Positions 47,554-60,008 of a DNA stretch of 64,000 nt are shown piece by piece. The notes under the pieces are model-generated. The model was given only the letters and a program-made list of their open reading frames with translations. It was not told where the DNA came from and did not search any database. Location of the stretch: NCBI RefSeq assembly GCF_027409185.1, contig NC_084463.1, positions 49,718,907 through 49,782,906 of the forward strand, in the 5' to 3' direction. Each line of letters begins with the position of its first letter. Position 1 is the stretch's first letter. Made by a program: the position numbers and the translations under genes. Origin of the DNA: Cynocephalus volans (lineage: Eukaryota > Chordata > Mammalia > Dermoptera > Cynocephalidae).

Positions 47554-48960
47554 TTTTTTTTTTTTTAATTACTGTACATACATGTGGGTACAATGTTGAT
47601 TTTCAATACTTGTTTTCAATGTGTAGTGGTTAGATCAGTATTGTTAGGTTATTCATCATTACAATATACAATCATGTTTTGTGCCTGTTGACCAATTCCT
47701 CATTAGCCCCTTCCCTCTCCCCTCTCCTACCCCCCCATTTTCCACCTCTAGTTTTTTTGTAAAGAAAATGTAATTTTATTAATATTATTTTTTACATTCT
47801 AGCATATTGTTGCCGTGCATTTGGGAGGGACGGAGAGAAGAGAAAGGGGAAGGAAATGGAGTGGAAGAAGGAGGAAGGAGGAGAGGTGGTATTGAGGCAT
47901 GTGGCATCCCCTCATTCCCACAGGAGAGACTGGGGGATTCCAACAGTGGCTTGCTCATTGATGGGCTGGGTGCAGATGCAAGGCAGGTGTCATAAAAGCC
48001 CTCACTACCCACTACCTCAGCTTGGGAACCAAGGGTCCTTCTTGCTACAGCTTTGTGGTTGTCACTGGGCTGGTTGCATGTGTTGGGGTATGTGGCTGAT
48101 GCCCAAGAGCCCCTGCCATCCTGGGTGGGACAGCCTGAGGCACTCCCTGCAGTGGCTCAGTGCTCACTGCTGAACTGGCTGCAGGTGTCAGGGTGTTGTG
48201 GCTGTGGCCCAAGGCCCCACACCACCCCAGCTCTAGAGAGCCCAGGGTGCTTCCTGCAGTGACTCAGTGATCCCTGCTGAGCTAGCTGTGGGTGTTGGGG
48301 ATGTGAGGCCAAAGCATGAGCTCCCCCACAAATCCAGCTCAGGAAAGCCTGGGGTGCTTCCTGTGGTGGCTAGGTGGCTGCCACTGGGCTGGTTGTGGCC
48401 ACATCTAGTTTTTTAAAAGTTCAGCCTATTACTGGGATTGTTGTTTCTTTCTTTCTTTCTCTCTGTCTCTCTTTATGGTTCATTTGTTTATTTATGGATT
48501 CAGCTCCCAGTTATGATTGTGAATATGTGGTATTTCTCTGTACCTGGGTTGTTTCACTTAGGAGAATTTTCCCCAGGCTCATCCATGTTGTTGCAAATGG
48601 GAGAATTTATCCTTTTTTATGGCTGTGTAGTATTCCATTGTGTTTATATACCACAATTTCCTTATCCAGTCATCCATCGGTGGACATTTAGGTTGGTTAC
48701 AACATCTAGCTATTGTAAATAGAGCTGCAATAAACATGGGAGTGCAGGTATCTCTTTGACCTGATGTTTTACAATCCTCTGGATATATCCCCAGGACTGG
48801 GATTGCTGGATCATGTGGAAGTTCTATCTCTACTTGTTTAAGGAATCTTTGTACTATTCCCCACATTGGCAGTACTAATTTACAGCCCCATCGACAGTGC
48901 AGGAAGGTTCCACTCTCTCCACGTCTTTACCATCATTTGTTATTCTCTGTCTTTTTAATA
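47554..48960 (-). mobile_element. Antisense L1 3' end, host of the 106-bp-repeat element
   Basis: Begins with a T tract (L1 poly(A)) near 47554-47566 and the L1 3' UTR. It is interrupted at 47758-48398 and resumes with TTCAGCCTATTACTGGGATT and antisense ORF2 end (CAGCTCCCAGTTATGATTGT, TGCAATAAACATGGGAGTGC) to about 48960. The L1 was therefore in place before the inner insertion. Confidence 0.8.
47758..48398 (-). mobile_element. Retro-inserted element with 106-bp tandem repeats
   Basis: 641-bp insert inside an L1 3' UTR. The flanking direct repeat CCACCTCTAGTTTTTT (47742-47757) versus CCACATCTAGTTTTTT (48399-48414) matches 15 of 16. On the minus strand the left junction reads CTTTT|AAAAAACTAG, the L1-endonuclease type of cut. 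Its 3' end has AATAAA (47780-47775) 16-17 nt before the A run. Upstream are units of exactly 106 bp starting at 48333, 48227, 48121, 48015 and, weaker, 47909 (plus coordinates). The first unit on the minus strand is partial, as in 5'-truncated retrocopies. A purine-rich (plus strand) block lies at 47822-47886. 106 is not a multiple of three, so the repeat is not a protein repeat. Parent transcript unknown. Confidence 0.85.
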
Positions 48961-50720
48961 GTATATATACCACATTTCTTTATTTAGTCCTGATGGACAT
49001 GTTGATTAACTTCATATCTTGGCTATTGTGAATAATATTGCAATAAACACAAGAGTAAAAATATTTCTTTGACATACTGATTTCATTTATTTTAGATATA
49101 TACCCAGATGTAAAATTGCTGGATCTTATGGTAGTTCCATTTTTAATATTTTGAGAATATCATACTGGTTTACATAATACCTTTATTAACTTACATTCCC
49201 AGCAATGGCGTACAAGTGCCCGCTTATCTCTGCACCCGTTCCAAGAGTTTTCTTTCTTTTTTAGTAATAGCCATGCTAACAGCTGTGATGTAATGTCTAT
49301 TAGTTGTTTCTTTAAATTGCCTTTCCCTGGGGCCGGCCCGTGGCTCACTCGGGAGAGTGCGGTGCTGATAACACCAAGGCCCCGGGTTCAGATCCCATAT
49401 ACGGATGGCCGGTTCGCTCACTGGGTGAACGTGGTGCTGACCACACCAAGTCAAGGGTTAAGATCCCCTTACCGGTCAAAAATAAATAAATAAATAAATA
49501 AATTGCCTTTCCCTGATGACTGGTAATGTTAAACATTATTTTTTCCACATACTTAGTGGTATTTGTATATCTTCTTATGATAAATACATTTCCAGAGTTT
49601 TTCGTATTTTGGTTTTTGTTCAGTTTTTCACCACTTTTAATTGGGTTATTTGTTTTCTTGCTATTGAGTTAAGTTCCTTATCTATTTTGGATCTTAACCA
49701 CTTATAAGATATATGGTTCCCAAATGGTTTTCTTATCCTGTATGTTGTCCCTTTACTCTGTTGATTGTCTCCTTTGCTTCACATGAGCTTTTAGTTTTAT
49801 GAGCTGCCATGTGTCCATTTCTACCTCGGTGAGCTGTGCTCTAGAGTTCATGTCCGAAACGTCTTTACTCAGGCCAAAGTCATGAAGGTTTTTCCTCTAG
49901 CAGTTTTACATTTTCTGGTCTGAGGTTTCATTCATTTATTGTAGGTTGTTTTTTTTACATGGGTAAAATATGGTCCATTTTTGTTTTTCTGGATGTAGAT
50001 ATTCAGTGTTTCTGACACTCTTGAAGAACCTATTGATTTCCCATTGTCTGTTAATGATATTTTGGTCAAAAATGAATTGATCATATATGTATGGATTCCC
50101 TTTAGGACACTCTATTCTATTCCATTGGTCTTTGTATCTGTTTTTATGCCAGTGGCATGCTCTATTGATTACTAGAGCTTTATATTATATTTTTAAATCA
50201 GATAGTGTGATGCTATCAGCTTTGTTCTTTCCACTGAATTTTATTTTGCCTATTTGGGCTCTTTTGTGGTTCCATTCAAATTTTAGAATTTGTTTCTATT
50301 TATGTGAAAAAATGATATAAGATTTTGATAGACATTGCAATGAATCTGTAGATCACTTTGGGCATTATGTGTATTTTCACAATATCAATTCTTCAAAATA
50401 ATAAGCACCAAATATTTTCATTTATTTTTGTATTTTTCAATTTCTTCCTTCAATGCTTTATCCTTTCAGTGCACAGACATTTCACAACCTTGGTTTAATT
50501 TATTTCTAAATATTTTATTTTCTTCTTTCTTTCTGATTTGGATGCTTTTTATTTATTTTTCTTGCTTTACATTTTTGGCAAGGACTTCCAGTACTATGTT
50601 AAATAGAAGTGAAAAGGGTTGCTATTCTTTTCTATTTCTGAACTTGATGAAAAGCTTTCAACCTTTCACTGTCGCGTATGATATTAGATTGAACTTGTCA
50701 TACATTCACTTTATTCTGTA
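48961..50720 (-). mobile_element. Antisense L1 ORF2, interrupted by a SINE
   Basis: Antisense L1 with TTGCTGGATCTTATGGTAGT, CCTTTACTCTGTTGATTGTC, TTTATGCCAGTGGCATGCTC and CAATGAATCTGTAGATCACT in order. The SINE at 49330-49499 interrupts it. Confidence 0.85.
49330..49499 (+). mobile_element. tRNA-Ile dimer SINE (CYN/t-SINE-like)
   Basis: Best copy of the dimeric type. Monomer 1 is GGGCCGGCCCGTGGCTCACT...; its GGTGCTGATAACACC matches a tRNA-Ile anticodon arm (GAT). Monomer 2 (ATGGCCGGTTCGCTCACTGG...) repeats the pattern and ends CCTTACCGGTCA, then an (AAAT)n tail. Perfect 16-bp TSD, AAATTGCCTTTCCCTG, at 49314-49329 and 49500-49515. Confidence 0.95.
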
Positions 50721-51000
50721 GAAGCACATTTAGGTTCTGGTGAGGAGTCCCTTCCAGGTCGCAGACTGCAGACTTCAGGTTGTCTTTTAACCTGGCAGAG
50801 AGGGGAGGAGAGAGCCCTCTGTGGTCCATTGTATAAGGCCAGTCATCCCTTTCATGAGGGATCCAGCCTCATGACCTTATTACTTCCCTAAGCCCCACTT
50901 TCTAATTTTATCTCATTGGCTGTTAGGATTTCAACATACAATTTCGAGGTGGTACAAAAACATTCAGACCATTGCAGATTCCAAGATTTGATTACAAAAA
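50721..51000. repeat. Old mammalian interspersed repeat, class unresolved
   Basis: Reads GGTGAGGAGTCCCTTCCAGG, CAGCCTCATGACCTTATTAC, ATTTCAACATACAATTTCGA and ends ACATTCAGACCATTGCAG. I know this order from an abundant eutherian repeat but am unsure of its formal class. Confidence 0.5.
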
Positions 51001-52704
51001 AAGCCATCATTTTCTTTTACTCTCTTCAATGTTTTCTCTTTCTCTCTTTTCCATTCTATTTCTCAAACTGTGAATGCAAGCTCCTATGTTATCAGCTTCC
51101 CTATGCAGAGGCCCAAATGGCAGAGATCTGAGGGAATATCCAGGCCAACAGATGAAAAGAAACTTAGGCTGTCCATCTAAACTGAGTGAAAAATATTTTT
51201 TACCAGGGAGTCAGAACACAATGGGTCTTTGATAGAGAAACAAAGTCAGCAGACACTTTCTGAGTGCCTGCAACCCTTGGGGTCACTTGCTCCAAGCACC
51301 ACAATTTATATAGAGAAAAACTAATACATTTATTTTCCATAGCCCCTGTCTACAACAGAGTGGGAGGGCTCATCTCAGTTCCAGATGTTCACATAAATAT
51401 ACTGCAGGACTTCAGTTCAGTCCTGTCACAGCTGTGCTGGTGATGGCCCTGGCTCAGGCAAAATCTTGGGAACATTTCAGATCTTCTGCCTATGCTCTGG
51501 GCCCCTGGGCATGAAACCAGAAGAATAGATGCCACTGCCCCATGGCACAGCTGTCTGCAGCCTTTTCTTCCCCCTTATGTCACTTTCCTAGTATTTGCCC
51601 CTTCCCTTTGCTTCCACCTTCAGGGTCTCCACTTGAGAAATCAATGTGTGTGTGTGTGTGTGTCTATGTGTGTGTGTGCTCTTCCTCACATGGACATGTG
51701 GAAAGAAAAATGTCCCCATGTGGATAGGGAGTGCACGGAGGTCTTTTAGGATCTCAGTGGCTCAAACTTTCAAAGAAATCCTGATGGGAAGAGGTGGAGT
51801 CCTATGTAATATTCTGGACTCTGCCCACCTCTTCTGGTTTGGACCAGTCTAAGTCTCTTTCTTGTCCTCAGTTTACAAATTGTAAATGAAGAGATGGATG
51901 TGGAACAGCATATATGTGTGCTCTGCAAAGACATGAATTAGGGCTCCATCAACACCAGATGGAGTTTCAGTGCAGGCTGGGCTTAGATGCACAAAGATTT
52001 ACAGGCCTCCTGACATGGCCAGTGTCGGTGAACACGTGGAATGGTGAAGCTAGACCTCCTTTCCAGGGTGGGACATGCAGGCACAGCCCCAAGACCTCTG
52101 CTCTTGAAGTAAGTCTCACATGATCTTCCCAAATTCAGCCTCTACCAGCTCTGTTAATAACAAAATTAAAATTAAATTTAAACAATTCTATGGGAGAAAA
52201 ATGGGCAATTTGATAAGACATTTTCCAAAAAGATAACCAAGTGTGCAAGGGAATGAAAAGTGCTACACAATGTTACTCATCAGTAAAATGCAAAGTACTA
52301 CCACAACGTGACACCACTATGCAATTGCAAAACTAAAAATCATTCACAATATCACCTCTTGTCAGGGTGTAGAGCAACTGAAACTCTGGCACAATGCTGT
52401 GTGTGTCACTTGTTTCACCCATTTTCCCAACCCTTTATTAGTATCTGATAAAGATGGACATATACACACTCGGTGACACAACAATTTAACTCTTACATAT
52501 ATATCTGATGAAAATGCCTGCCTCTGCTCGCCATGCAGAAGAATGCTCAGAACAGCATTATTTGATACTTCTCCAAACTGGAAACAATTCAAATGTTCAT
52601 CAATAATACAAAGGATAAATGAAATGAGTTTTATTTTTTATAATGGGATATTAAACAGAAATAAGAACAAGCTACAACCACATTTGATAATATCCCTGAA
52701 ACTT
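51001..52704. other. No gene recognised
   Basis: Includes a short (GT)n near 51644-51680. A stretch around 52250-52680 resembles sense-strand L1 3' ORF2 text (TTCAAATGTTCATCAATAAT, ATGGGATATTAAACAGAAAT). Frames at 51492-52123 carry no recognised domain. Confidence 0.4.
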
Positions 52705-52811
52705 GGGCTGGCCAGTTTGCTCACTTGGGAGAGTGTGGTGCTGGTAAGACCAAGGCCCTGGGTTCAGACACCCACACTGGCCAGCCACCAAGAAAAAAAC
52801 AAACAAAAATT
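52705..52811 (+). mobile_element. tRNA-Ile-type SINE, monomer form
   Basis: Single tRNA-like unit GGGCTGGCCAGTTTGCTCAC with GGTGCTGGTAAGACCAAGGC and GGGTTCAGA. An A-rich tail follows. Flanked by CTGAAACTT at 52696-52704 and 52812-52820. More diverged than the other copies, so probably an older monomeric form. Confidence 0.85.
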
Positions 52812-53139
52812 CTGAAACTTACAAGCATAATTAAAGTAACAAACAGAGACCAGTACATTCTGTTTGATTCTATTTATATAATGTTAAAAACAAGTAAAGC
52901 TAATTCAAAAGTTAGCAAATGCTTTACTTTGGGGGAAGACAGGGTAGGATCTTGGAAAGTGAACACAAGGGGCTCCTGCAGGGTTGGGGATGTTCCATTT
53001 CTTGTGGGCACTGGTTACCAGATGTGTCCCATTTGGATAATTTATTGAGCTATAAACTTATTACTTCCATACATTTAGGTATGTCTGCTGTGCTTTGACA
53101 CATGAATCCAGTTAATTAAATCCAGAACTCTTTCCCTGG

Positions 53140-53345
53140 CTAACTCCAAAGCCAGGAGACACAGTAGATTGTTCAGGACTCTGGAATTACAAGGTGTAGA
53201 TTTGTATCCTGCATCTTACCATTTTGTATTTCTGACATTTGGATCAAATTACTAACTCTCTGAGCCTCAGTTTCTTCATCTATAAATTGGATTAGTTATG
53301 GTTTCCTTTTACAAGTTGATGAGATTAAATCCTCTAATAAATATT
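53140..53345 (+). mobile_element. MIR SINE
   Basis: Ancient mammalian MIR. It has CTCTGAGCCTCAGTTTCTTC then ATCTATAAATTGGATTA, followed by GATGAGATTAAAT and a TAATAAATATTGGCTC end, in the right order. Confidence 0.85.
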
Positions 53346-56187
53346 GGCTCTTGTGAGGCCCCTGTTGTCCCTTAGTCTGTGGGCTACAGACAAGATGAAC
53401 AAAGGCTTGGGCCAGAGGAAGGGGAAGAATGAGGTTGTGGTCAAAGTTGTTCTCTGGGTGAAGAGAGCAATAAACATTCAGAGATGCTGCTGGGTTACAA
53501 GAAACAGAGTCCAACAGCCTTGCGTTCCCTGTCTCTGGCCTCTTGCTCATCTGTAAACACAGAAACTGGACTAAAGTGATGATCTCTGGCTGGTTAGTTT
53601 TTTCAGCTATGACATTGTCCAGTTGATAGAGCGACAAAAATGCTACCCAAAAGCCAAACGTAAATGTGTACATGTGTCTGTTTATTTCCACAACTGTTCA
53701 AATATTTCTGGCAGATGCAGCTGTAGGTTTTGAGATGTTGTAGCATGATGACTGGGCACTCCATCTCTTCTGATGTCAGGAGGACATAAAAATATTCACA
53801 CATGGAAGGAAGGTAGGTGAGGCCACGTCTAACTAGGGCTTGGCTAAGAGTGGAAGACCCCAGTCAGGAGTCATGACCCTGACCCCATGTTGGGGGGTCT
53901 GAAATCTGGCAGGTAGCTCTTCATGGAGCTGTTGCATGGGCCTTCCTTTTAAAGCAACAATCTTTGGTTTGATTTGTCACTTTTTTTTGATTATACAAGA
54001 AATGTATGATTTTTGTAGAAAATTTGAAAAACAAAAATTTTTTAAAGCACATTACATATGTGCATCTATGTATATAGCTTTATAAATATAATCATATCTA
54101 TGTCTTTCTATCTATCTAAATGCATATATCTATAAAGAGAAATAATTTAGTAGAAATAAGGGAAAATTTCTACATGTTGGTATTGGCTGATTTATTTGTT
54201 GTTGTTCTTTAACAAAGACAGTGCACACTTAAATTTTATAGAGGAAAGCCATTTTTTTGAATTTTCACTTTTAAAACTTCTTCTCAGAAGCTTCTGTGTT
54301 GGCTGAGAGCAGACCTGCCAAAATCTAGAACATTCTTAGTGAGAGGCAAAAACGTAGTCTTCAGCTTTCTGGAAACACCCCCGGGCTTCTAAGCAGTCTG
54401 CCCATGGCCTTGGCTATGAGTTTCAGGCCATTCTTTTTTGATTTGGAGGGTCTGGTCAGCCTACAGTATTTCATTTTCTTCAGAAAATATTTGGCCTTTT
54501 CCAGGTAAAACTTCAGTGTTTTCTTGTGACCTTGATGCCTCATTTGGTCCCAGAACTCATCGGGGTGTATTTCCTGGGCTGGGTGGCCACCCCCACAACC
54601 AGAGGCAGCAGAAGTGAGGCAGCAGAGCTTGCAGAGTGTCAGTGACATACAGAGTCCCTGCTGCTGGAACTGGGTCCAGGTGCCCGAGGCAGGCCCAGGA
54701 CTTTCTTTTCTACAACAAGGGCACCAAAGTTGTCACTGCTCTCACTCTCTTCACTCCAGGCCCTTGGGCTCTTCTCTCTGGAATACTATTCCTTGTCCAT
54801 TTTATGCCCCTGGGACCCAGCTCAGATGGGACACATCAGGGACACCCAGTCCACCTTGTAAGTCCCCTGCTACACTGTTCTATGGCACCTGCTACTTGCT
54901 CTCCTCATCACCAGTCATAACCAAAATCAGACTTTGAGTATGTCCCCCCCAACTTTGTGATCTCCTGTGGGTCGGGTGACTACAAGAAGCAGATGCTCAA
55001 CATTTCTTGTCTGTGGGTCTGTCTGTCCTGCACACTCTCTCACAGACATATTTTCCTCCAGGAACACAACCCACAACTGGAATCTTGCTCAGGGAGATCT
55101 GTGCTGCTCCCATCCAGTCCTATGAAAACAGCAAACCTCATTTTTCTCATTTGTATACATTTTATAGCATTAGGTTTTACATTTGGGTCTAAAATCTGAT
55201 TTTAGATTTTTTTGTTTGTGGTGTAAAATATGGATAAAAGCTCTTTCTCCCTCTCTTTTTTGCATCTGATTCCTGAGTTCACAGGTCACCCTGCTGATTC
55301 CTCAGGGCAGCTGACAGTCTGAGTATGTCCCTTGCCTCATTCTCTGTGGGGCCCACCAGGTGGTGGGGGCTGCACCTGGTTCTCCAGGCTGTGCTTCTGT
55401 GAGTGCTGCTCCACCCTCTGCTCATGCTGCAGCTCCTGCACCAGCAGCACGCTCTGTGTGTCTCCCACAGCCGCATGGCCTTCTGGAAACAGCTGAAGAG
55501 CTTTGCGCTCCATCAGATCACCCACTTTATTAGGACATGAAATGATTTCTGAAGTGGCAGAACCAAGAGAAGACACCTTTAGGACTGGCCTGGCCAGCAT
55601 GAGGAGGAGGACCCCACCTATGGTTTCCTCAGTGGCCAGTGGAGGCTGCACATCTGTAAGGACTGGCTGTCACTTCCTGGACACCATCCCTCAAGGTCAA
55701 CTGCAGGCCATACCTTGACTCACAGTCCTTCCTCCTCTGGGGTAGTATTTCTGATCTTCCCAAAGCCACACCCTTGGCATGGCTGACCCTGAGATTTTAT
55801 ACTCAGACCCGTCTCCTGTTCCTCTGATGTCACTGACAGAAAGAATATGAAGTTAGGAGCCTAGAAAAAAGTGAAGAAAAAGAATCAACCCTGGAAAGCA
55901 GCCTAGGCTCTTGGTGTGGCCAGACAGATCTCAGTCTGGGTCGTCTTTCCTTCTCTGCAGTTCCCCAGCTCACAGCATCTGGGCAAAAAATCACCTCTTG
56001 TTAAATTATAACCCCCAACTTCCCATTTTTAAAAACAATTGTGCCTCGTGCTATCATCTGGATTAGGTAATTACAAACCTTTGCCTGAGAATTAAATTTG
56101 GCTCTCTGCCTATTTTTTTGATCCTCTGTCTTAAGCACATATTTTACACTTTTTAAACAATTGACAACAATCAAAAGAAGATACTCG
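53346..56187. other. No gene recognised
   Basis: About 2.8 kb, GC-richer at 54600-55720. Minus-strand frames at 55337-55651 (104 codons), 55279-55476 and 54361-54648 (95 codons, lysine-rich) are the longest. The first two overlap in different frames with Gln/Glu/His-rich text that could be a broken coiled-coil pseudogene. I recognise no domain and do not call a gene. Confidence 0.35.
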
Positions 56188-56328
56188 GGCCGAGCCCGTG
56201 GCGCACTCGGGAGAGTGCGGCGCCGGGAGCGTGGCGATGCTCCCGCTGCGGGTTCGGATCCTATATAGGAATGGCCGGTGCACTCACTGGCTGAGTGCCG
56301 GTCACGAAAAAGACAAAAAAAAAAAAAA
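56188..56328 (+). mobile_element. tRNA-derived SINE, extended-stem variant
   Basis: GGCCGAGCCCGTGGCGCACT head with GGGAGCG...TGCTCCC stem, B-box GGTTCGGATCC, short second monomer and an A tail. Perfect 15-bp TSD, AAAAGAAGATACTCG, at 56173-56187 and 56329-56343. Its clean state suggests recent insertion. Confidence 0.95.
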
Positions 56329-56343
56329 AAAAGAAGATACTCG

Positions 56344-57549
56344 ATGGTGTGCAAATATATGAAATCCACACTGCAGAGTGTGCAAATTCTTTTGGAGCAT
56401 GGCAACACCTATTCATCTCTGTTATTGTGTTGAAAGGTAAACGCAGACACATTAGAACTTTAAAGACATCGAGCATTTAGTAACTTCTAAACCCACCAGC
56501 ACTAGACAAGAAAAAATGTAGTGCTCTACTGAGGGGGGCAGAGAAAGAAAGCTCTTAGGAGGTATTTGGAGAAGCCAGACAAAGAAAACACTTGATCGGT
56601 TGAAGTGGAAAGACTGGTTTGAAGTTAGTTGGCGGTTTCTAACAGGGTAAGCTTAAGTTTCCTTACCCTGTTTACACTGAGTTAGGTCTTGCTTTTTTGA
56701 GTAGGAATCTAAGGTGGTGAAGTCATCTCAGCTTAATGTCCTTATAATTAAATGCTTTCACAATTTCTTATTTTTGGTCACCCTCTCATTTAGGACAGAT
56801 GGACAAAATCTCAGGCATAAGTGTTACTCTGTAACTATTATGACTTATTTGCCTTTGTTTCAGCATGGAACTCATTAGTCACGATGTCAGGCTTGTAGAA
56901 AAATTATTATTTTTTCTTTTTTTATTCTAAGTACAGTGAGACCTCCCGATATAATTTTGATGGCTGTGAGTATGCATCTATGATTATGGAGAGAATACAG
57001 TGTACAGTAAAGAATATGAGTATGACTAACAGAAAAATAATACCTAGAGATTGAAGTCAGATTTTTAGTCAAGGGTGCTACAAATCAAGCCAAACACAAA
57101 ACAAGAAAAACAAACTTTAATGGCTATAACAAAATATAAATTCATCTCTGAGTCCATAGGGCAGTCACTCAAGATTTCTCGGTTTGAGCTGGAAGGATAT
57201 TTCCTGGATTGCAGTTTGAATGTCTCTAGTTATGGCGTGGGGCATTTCAGTGCATTCCCTAAGAGGTTCATGAGTCAGCATATAAAAGCTCATCTTCTGA
57301 AGTGCATATAAAATCATCCAGGCCAGCATGTGGGGCTTCAGGAATACAAAACAGTTAGAAAATAAAATTACAAGGGCAATAAGGAAGACTAAAATATTTT
57401 ATTTTCTACGCTGTAGTTACCTACTAAAGCATAATTTCTACCTACAATAGTCCCCATTTCCACCAAAGATAATCAGAGTACAACTAATTTGTTTACAAAG
57501 TAGGTTCAGTCTCATCAAACTTGCCCTGATTTTTTACATAGTGCAGTAA
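56344..57549. other. No gene recognised
   Basis: Mixed intergenic DNA without exon signals or a repeat I can name. Confidence 0.35.
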
Positions 57550-58140
57550 GAATAGTTGTATAGAGCAAGACCAACTTAGCATAAATAACTCCATTTTGCT
57601 GTTTACAAGTTTCCCACTTTATTTTTGATGACTTTAAAAGTGTTTACTTGGGGAGTCATTGGACACACCCACTTGCCTGTGCAAATCCATGAAATAAACA
57701 ACTTCTGGCAAGAAAGATAAGCTACGACCTGCATGTATAAAAAGAAACTGCTTCTGCCTTAGCCCGTGGTCAGTACTTGCTTGGACTCATGGACCGTCAC
57801 TCTGCTGCACTGATTCACTACATCTACCCTCAAGCAGCCCGAGTCTGTGAACTTAAAAAGGGCTCCTCCTTGACCTCTGCCTTGCAAGATGCAGACTGTG
57901 CAGACCCCCAGCCAAGCAGCATGAAAGACTGGAACTGATTCATTAACCCCTTACTATTGGCTGCTTCCTCGCCTTGAATGACCGAGTTTCCCCCTTCTTA
58001 TTTTCTTTCTTCTTTGATTTTCCCTTGTTTGAAGTGTGAATTTGTAGATTCTTCTTTGTTGATCTCTGTGTGCTGTGCCACGTTACTGAGTGACAGGGAC
58101 AGTACTCAGGAAATAGCTCCTGGTGAACTCCACATAATTT
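57550..58140 (+). mobile_element. Probable ERV LTR
   Basis: Promoter-like LTR sequence: TGTATAAAAAG TATA box at about 57733-57743, CTGCTTCTGCCTTAGCCC downstream, and a U5-like T-rich part. The surroundings lack viral genes I can recognise. Borders are not resolved. Confidence 0.5.
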
Positions 58141-59586
58141 ATAGGTGAATTGAGTTTGTCTGATTCAATCAAGCTTGACATTGTGGAAAGACACAATTGT
58201 GGTCATATCGAGTTAATCATCACCTCAACTCCATGCCCACAACTGTAGAAATTGATCATATATGCTCTTTTGTAGTCTGCTTTTCTTAAATTTAAGAATT
58301 TTAGATTAGACTATAAAAAGCCTCTTCAGGCTAAGACCTCATGCCAAGGACTTGGCATCAAACTTTGCCTACAATACCTACAATTTAGGGTGAATTCCTC
58401 TTTTTCTTGATGTCTTAGAATAGTTTTGAAGATTCCTAGGCCTTCCTTACTCAATCTATAAAGCTGGAAAACCATTAAAGCCAGGTAACAGAACAAGCTT
58501 ATTCCAACAGGTTTTATTGGCTCTATGAAGTCCACCTTAGTTTCTTAAAACCCTCTGGTCATATTTGGTTCAATGCACATTCTCAAATATGGCATTCTAG
58601 TCTAAGTCTTGGTAATATAACAAATGTTTCTAATTATGTCCTGTTCTAAAAAGCATAAATTCCTTTTGAATTTTTGCAAATAACTGTACTGCCATAAGAA
58701 TGCTCATTAATAGTTTTCAACTTCTAGAATGACCAGGCAAACAGACAAAGTAATTGTTTTTTCTTAGTTCACAAAGATAAACTTTGCAAATTAAAATAAG
58801 CTATAGATAGCTTAAGAGGAAAAACAAAGTTTTCTTGAATCTGGAAGACAAAATATTTTTAAAAACCAGCAAGTAAAAAAAATATTATTTTTTAAAAACC
58901 CCACAATTATTCATTACCAGTTCATACAACTCTGAGTAACTAATTTTTGTTCTTCGTGGTGTTGGGTTAGCAGCTCCATTACACTTTTGAAAGTTGTTGC
59001 CCTGTCCAATGGCAAGACGTTAAAGGTATTTGAAAACCGAACTGCTCATACTCTTCTTCATAAAACTTCTTAAATGCACATCATTTACAAAAATCATTAT
59101 ACCCGTAATGTACTGTCATAATTTTAGTTATATTAGACACATTAGATTTTAAGGAGTTTTATACAATTTATGAACACATATTAATCATATCTACCCTTAA
59201 AATATAACTTAAAAGTAGTTCAGCACTTTTAAGATTTGCTTATTATTTGACATTGCTTCCCTGCAAGTTAGCATGTAAAATAAACCTAATTAACACAACA
59301 TCTCCTCTTTTTATAAGCACAGAGAGAAAAAAATCCTTTTAGTTATTCCAGGGACCCTCTCACAACTCCCCAAAGTAGGTCAATCTCAAAAAATTTACTA
59401 AATTTAGAATTTTATTTTGTAAATGTGAATAATGTCATAGAGCTTAAAACACTTGATTACAATAGGATCACAGATTGCTGTGAAACAGTGTTTATTCATT
59501 TAACCAGGGTAGTAATTAAAAGACTTCAATGGCAAAAATGAATAGTCACATAGTTGTAGCAAAAGTTAGCAATTTAATAGAAAGAA
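58141..59586. other. No gene recognised
   Basis: AT-rich sequence. A minus-strand frame at 58326-58535 has no domain. Could be ERV internal sequence related to the LTR on the left, but I see no viral motif. Confidence 0.35.
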
Positions 59587-59591
59587 CTCAG

Positions 59592-60003
59592 TGGTAGAGT
59601 TTGGATGTGGTGTACCCCCAAACTCATGAGGAAATCTGATCCCCAGTGTGGCAGTGTCGGGAGCTGAGTCACAGGGTGGATCCCTCATGAGTGGGTTGAT
59701 GCTGTCCCTGGGGGGGAGAGTGAGTAAGTTCTTGCTTTATTAGTTCCCATGAGATCTACTTGTTTAAAAAGCCCCTAGAACTTCCCCTGTTTCTCTCTCT
59801 CTCACTCTCTGTCTCACATGTGCACATGCTTCCTCCCAGCATGTGCTGTCAGCTGCCTGCCGCTTTCTGCCATGAGTAGAAGCAGCCTGAGGCCCACACC
59901 AGATGCAGCTGTCCCAGAATCATAAGCCAAATAAACTTCTGTTCTTTATTAATTACCCAACCTCAGGTATTCCATTATTGCAGCACAAAAACAGACTAAT
60001 ACA
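59592..60003 (+). mobile_element. MST-like MaLR solo LTR with 5-bp TSD
   Basis: 412-bp LTR related to those at 15332 and 17335: TAGAGTTTGGATGTGG start, GATCCCTCATGAGTGGG, AGCAGCCTGAGGCCCACACC, AAGCCAAATAAACTTCTG and a GACTAATACA end. Perfect 5-bp TSD, CTCAG, at 59587-59591 and 60004-60008, as expected for ERVL-type integration. Confidence 0.92.
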
Positions 60004-60008
60004 CTCAG

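Noticed and set aside
48028..48405. Repeat as a CRISPR array or protein-coding tandem repeat
   Set aside because: Units are contiguous without spacers, and 106 is not divisible by three; the host is mammalian.
49330..49500. Possible functional tRNA-Ile gene
   Set aside because: The tRNA-like part is fused to a second monomer and A-rich tail and flanked by TSDs, so it is a SINE; arm pairing is incomplete.
50087..50721. Hydrophobic plus-strand frames of 77-97 codons
   Set aside because: Antisense L1 ORF2 sequence; no independent coding evidence.
54361..55651. Minus-strand frames of 65-104 codons suggesting a small gene
   Set aside because: No recognised domain, frames overlap, no splice structure found; recorded only as a possible decayed pseudogene.
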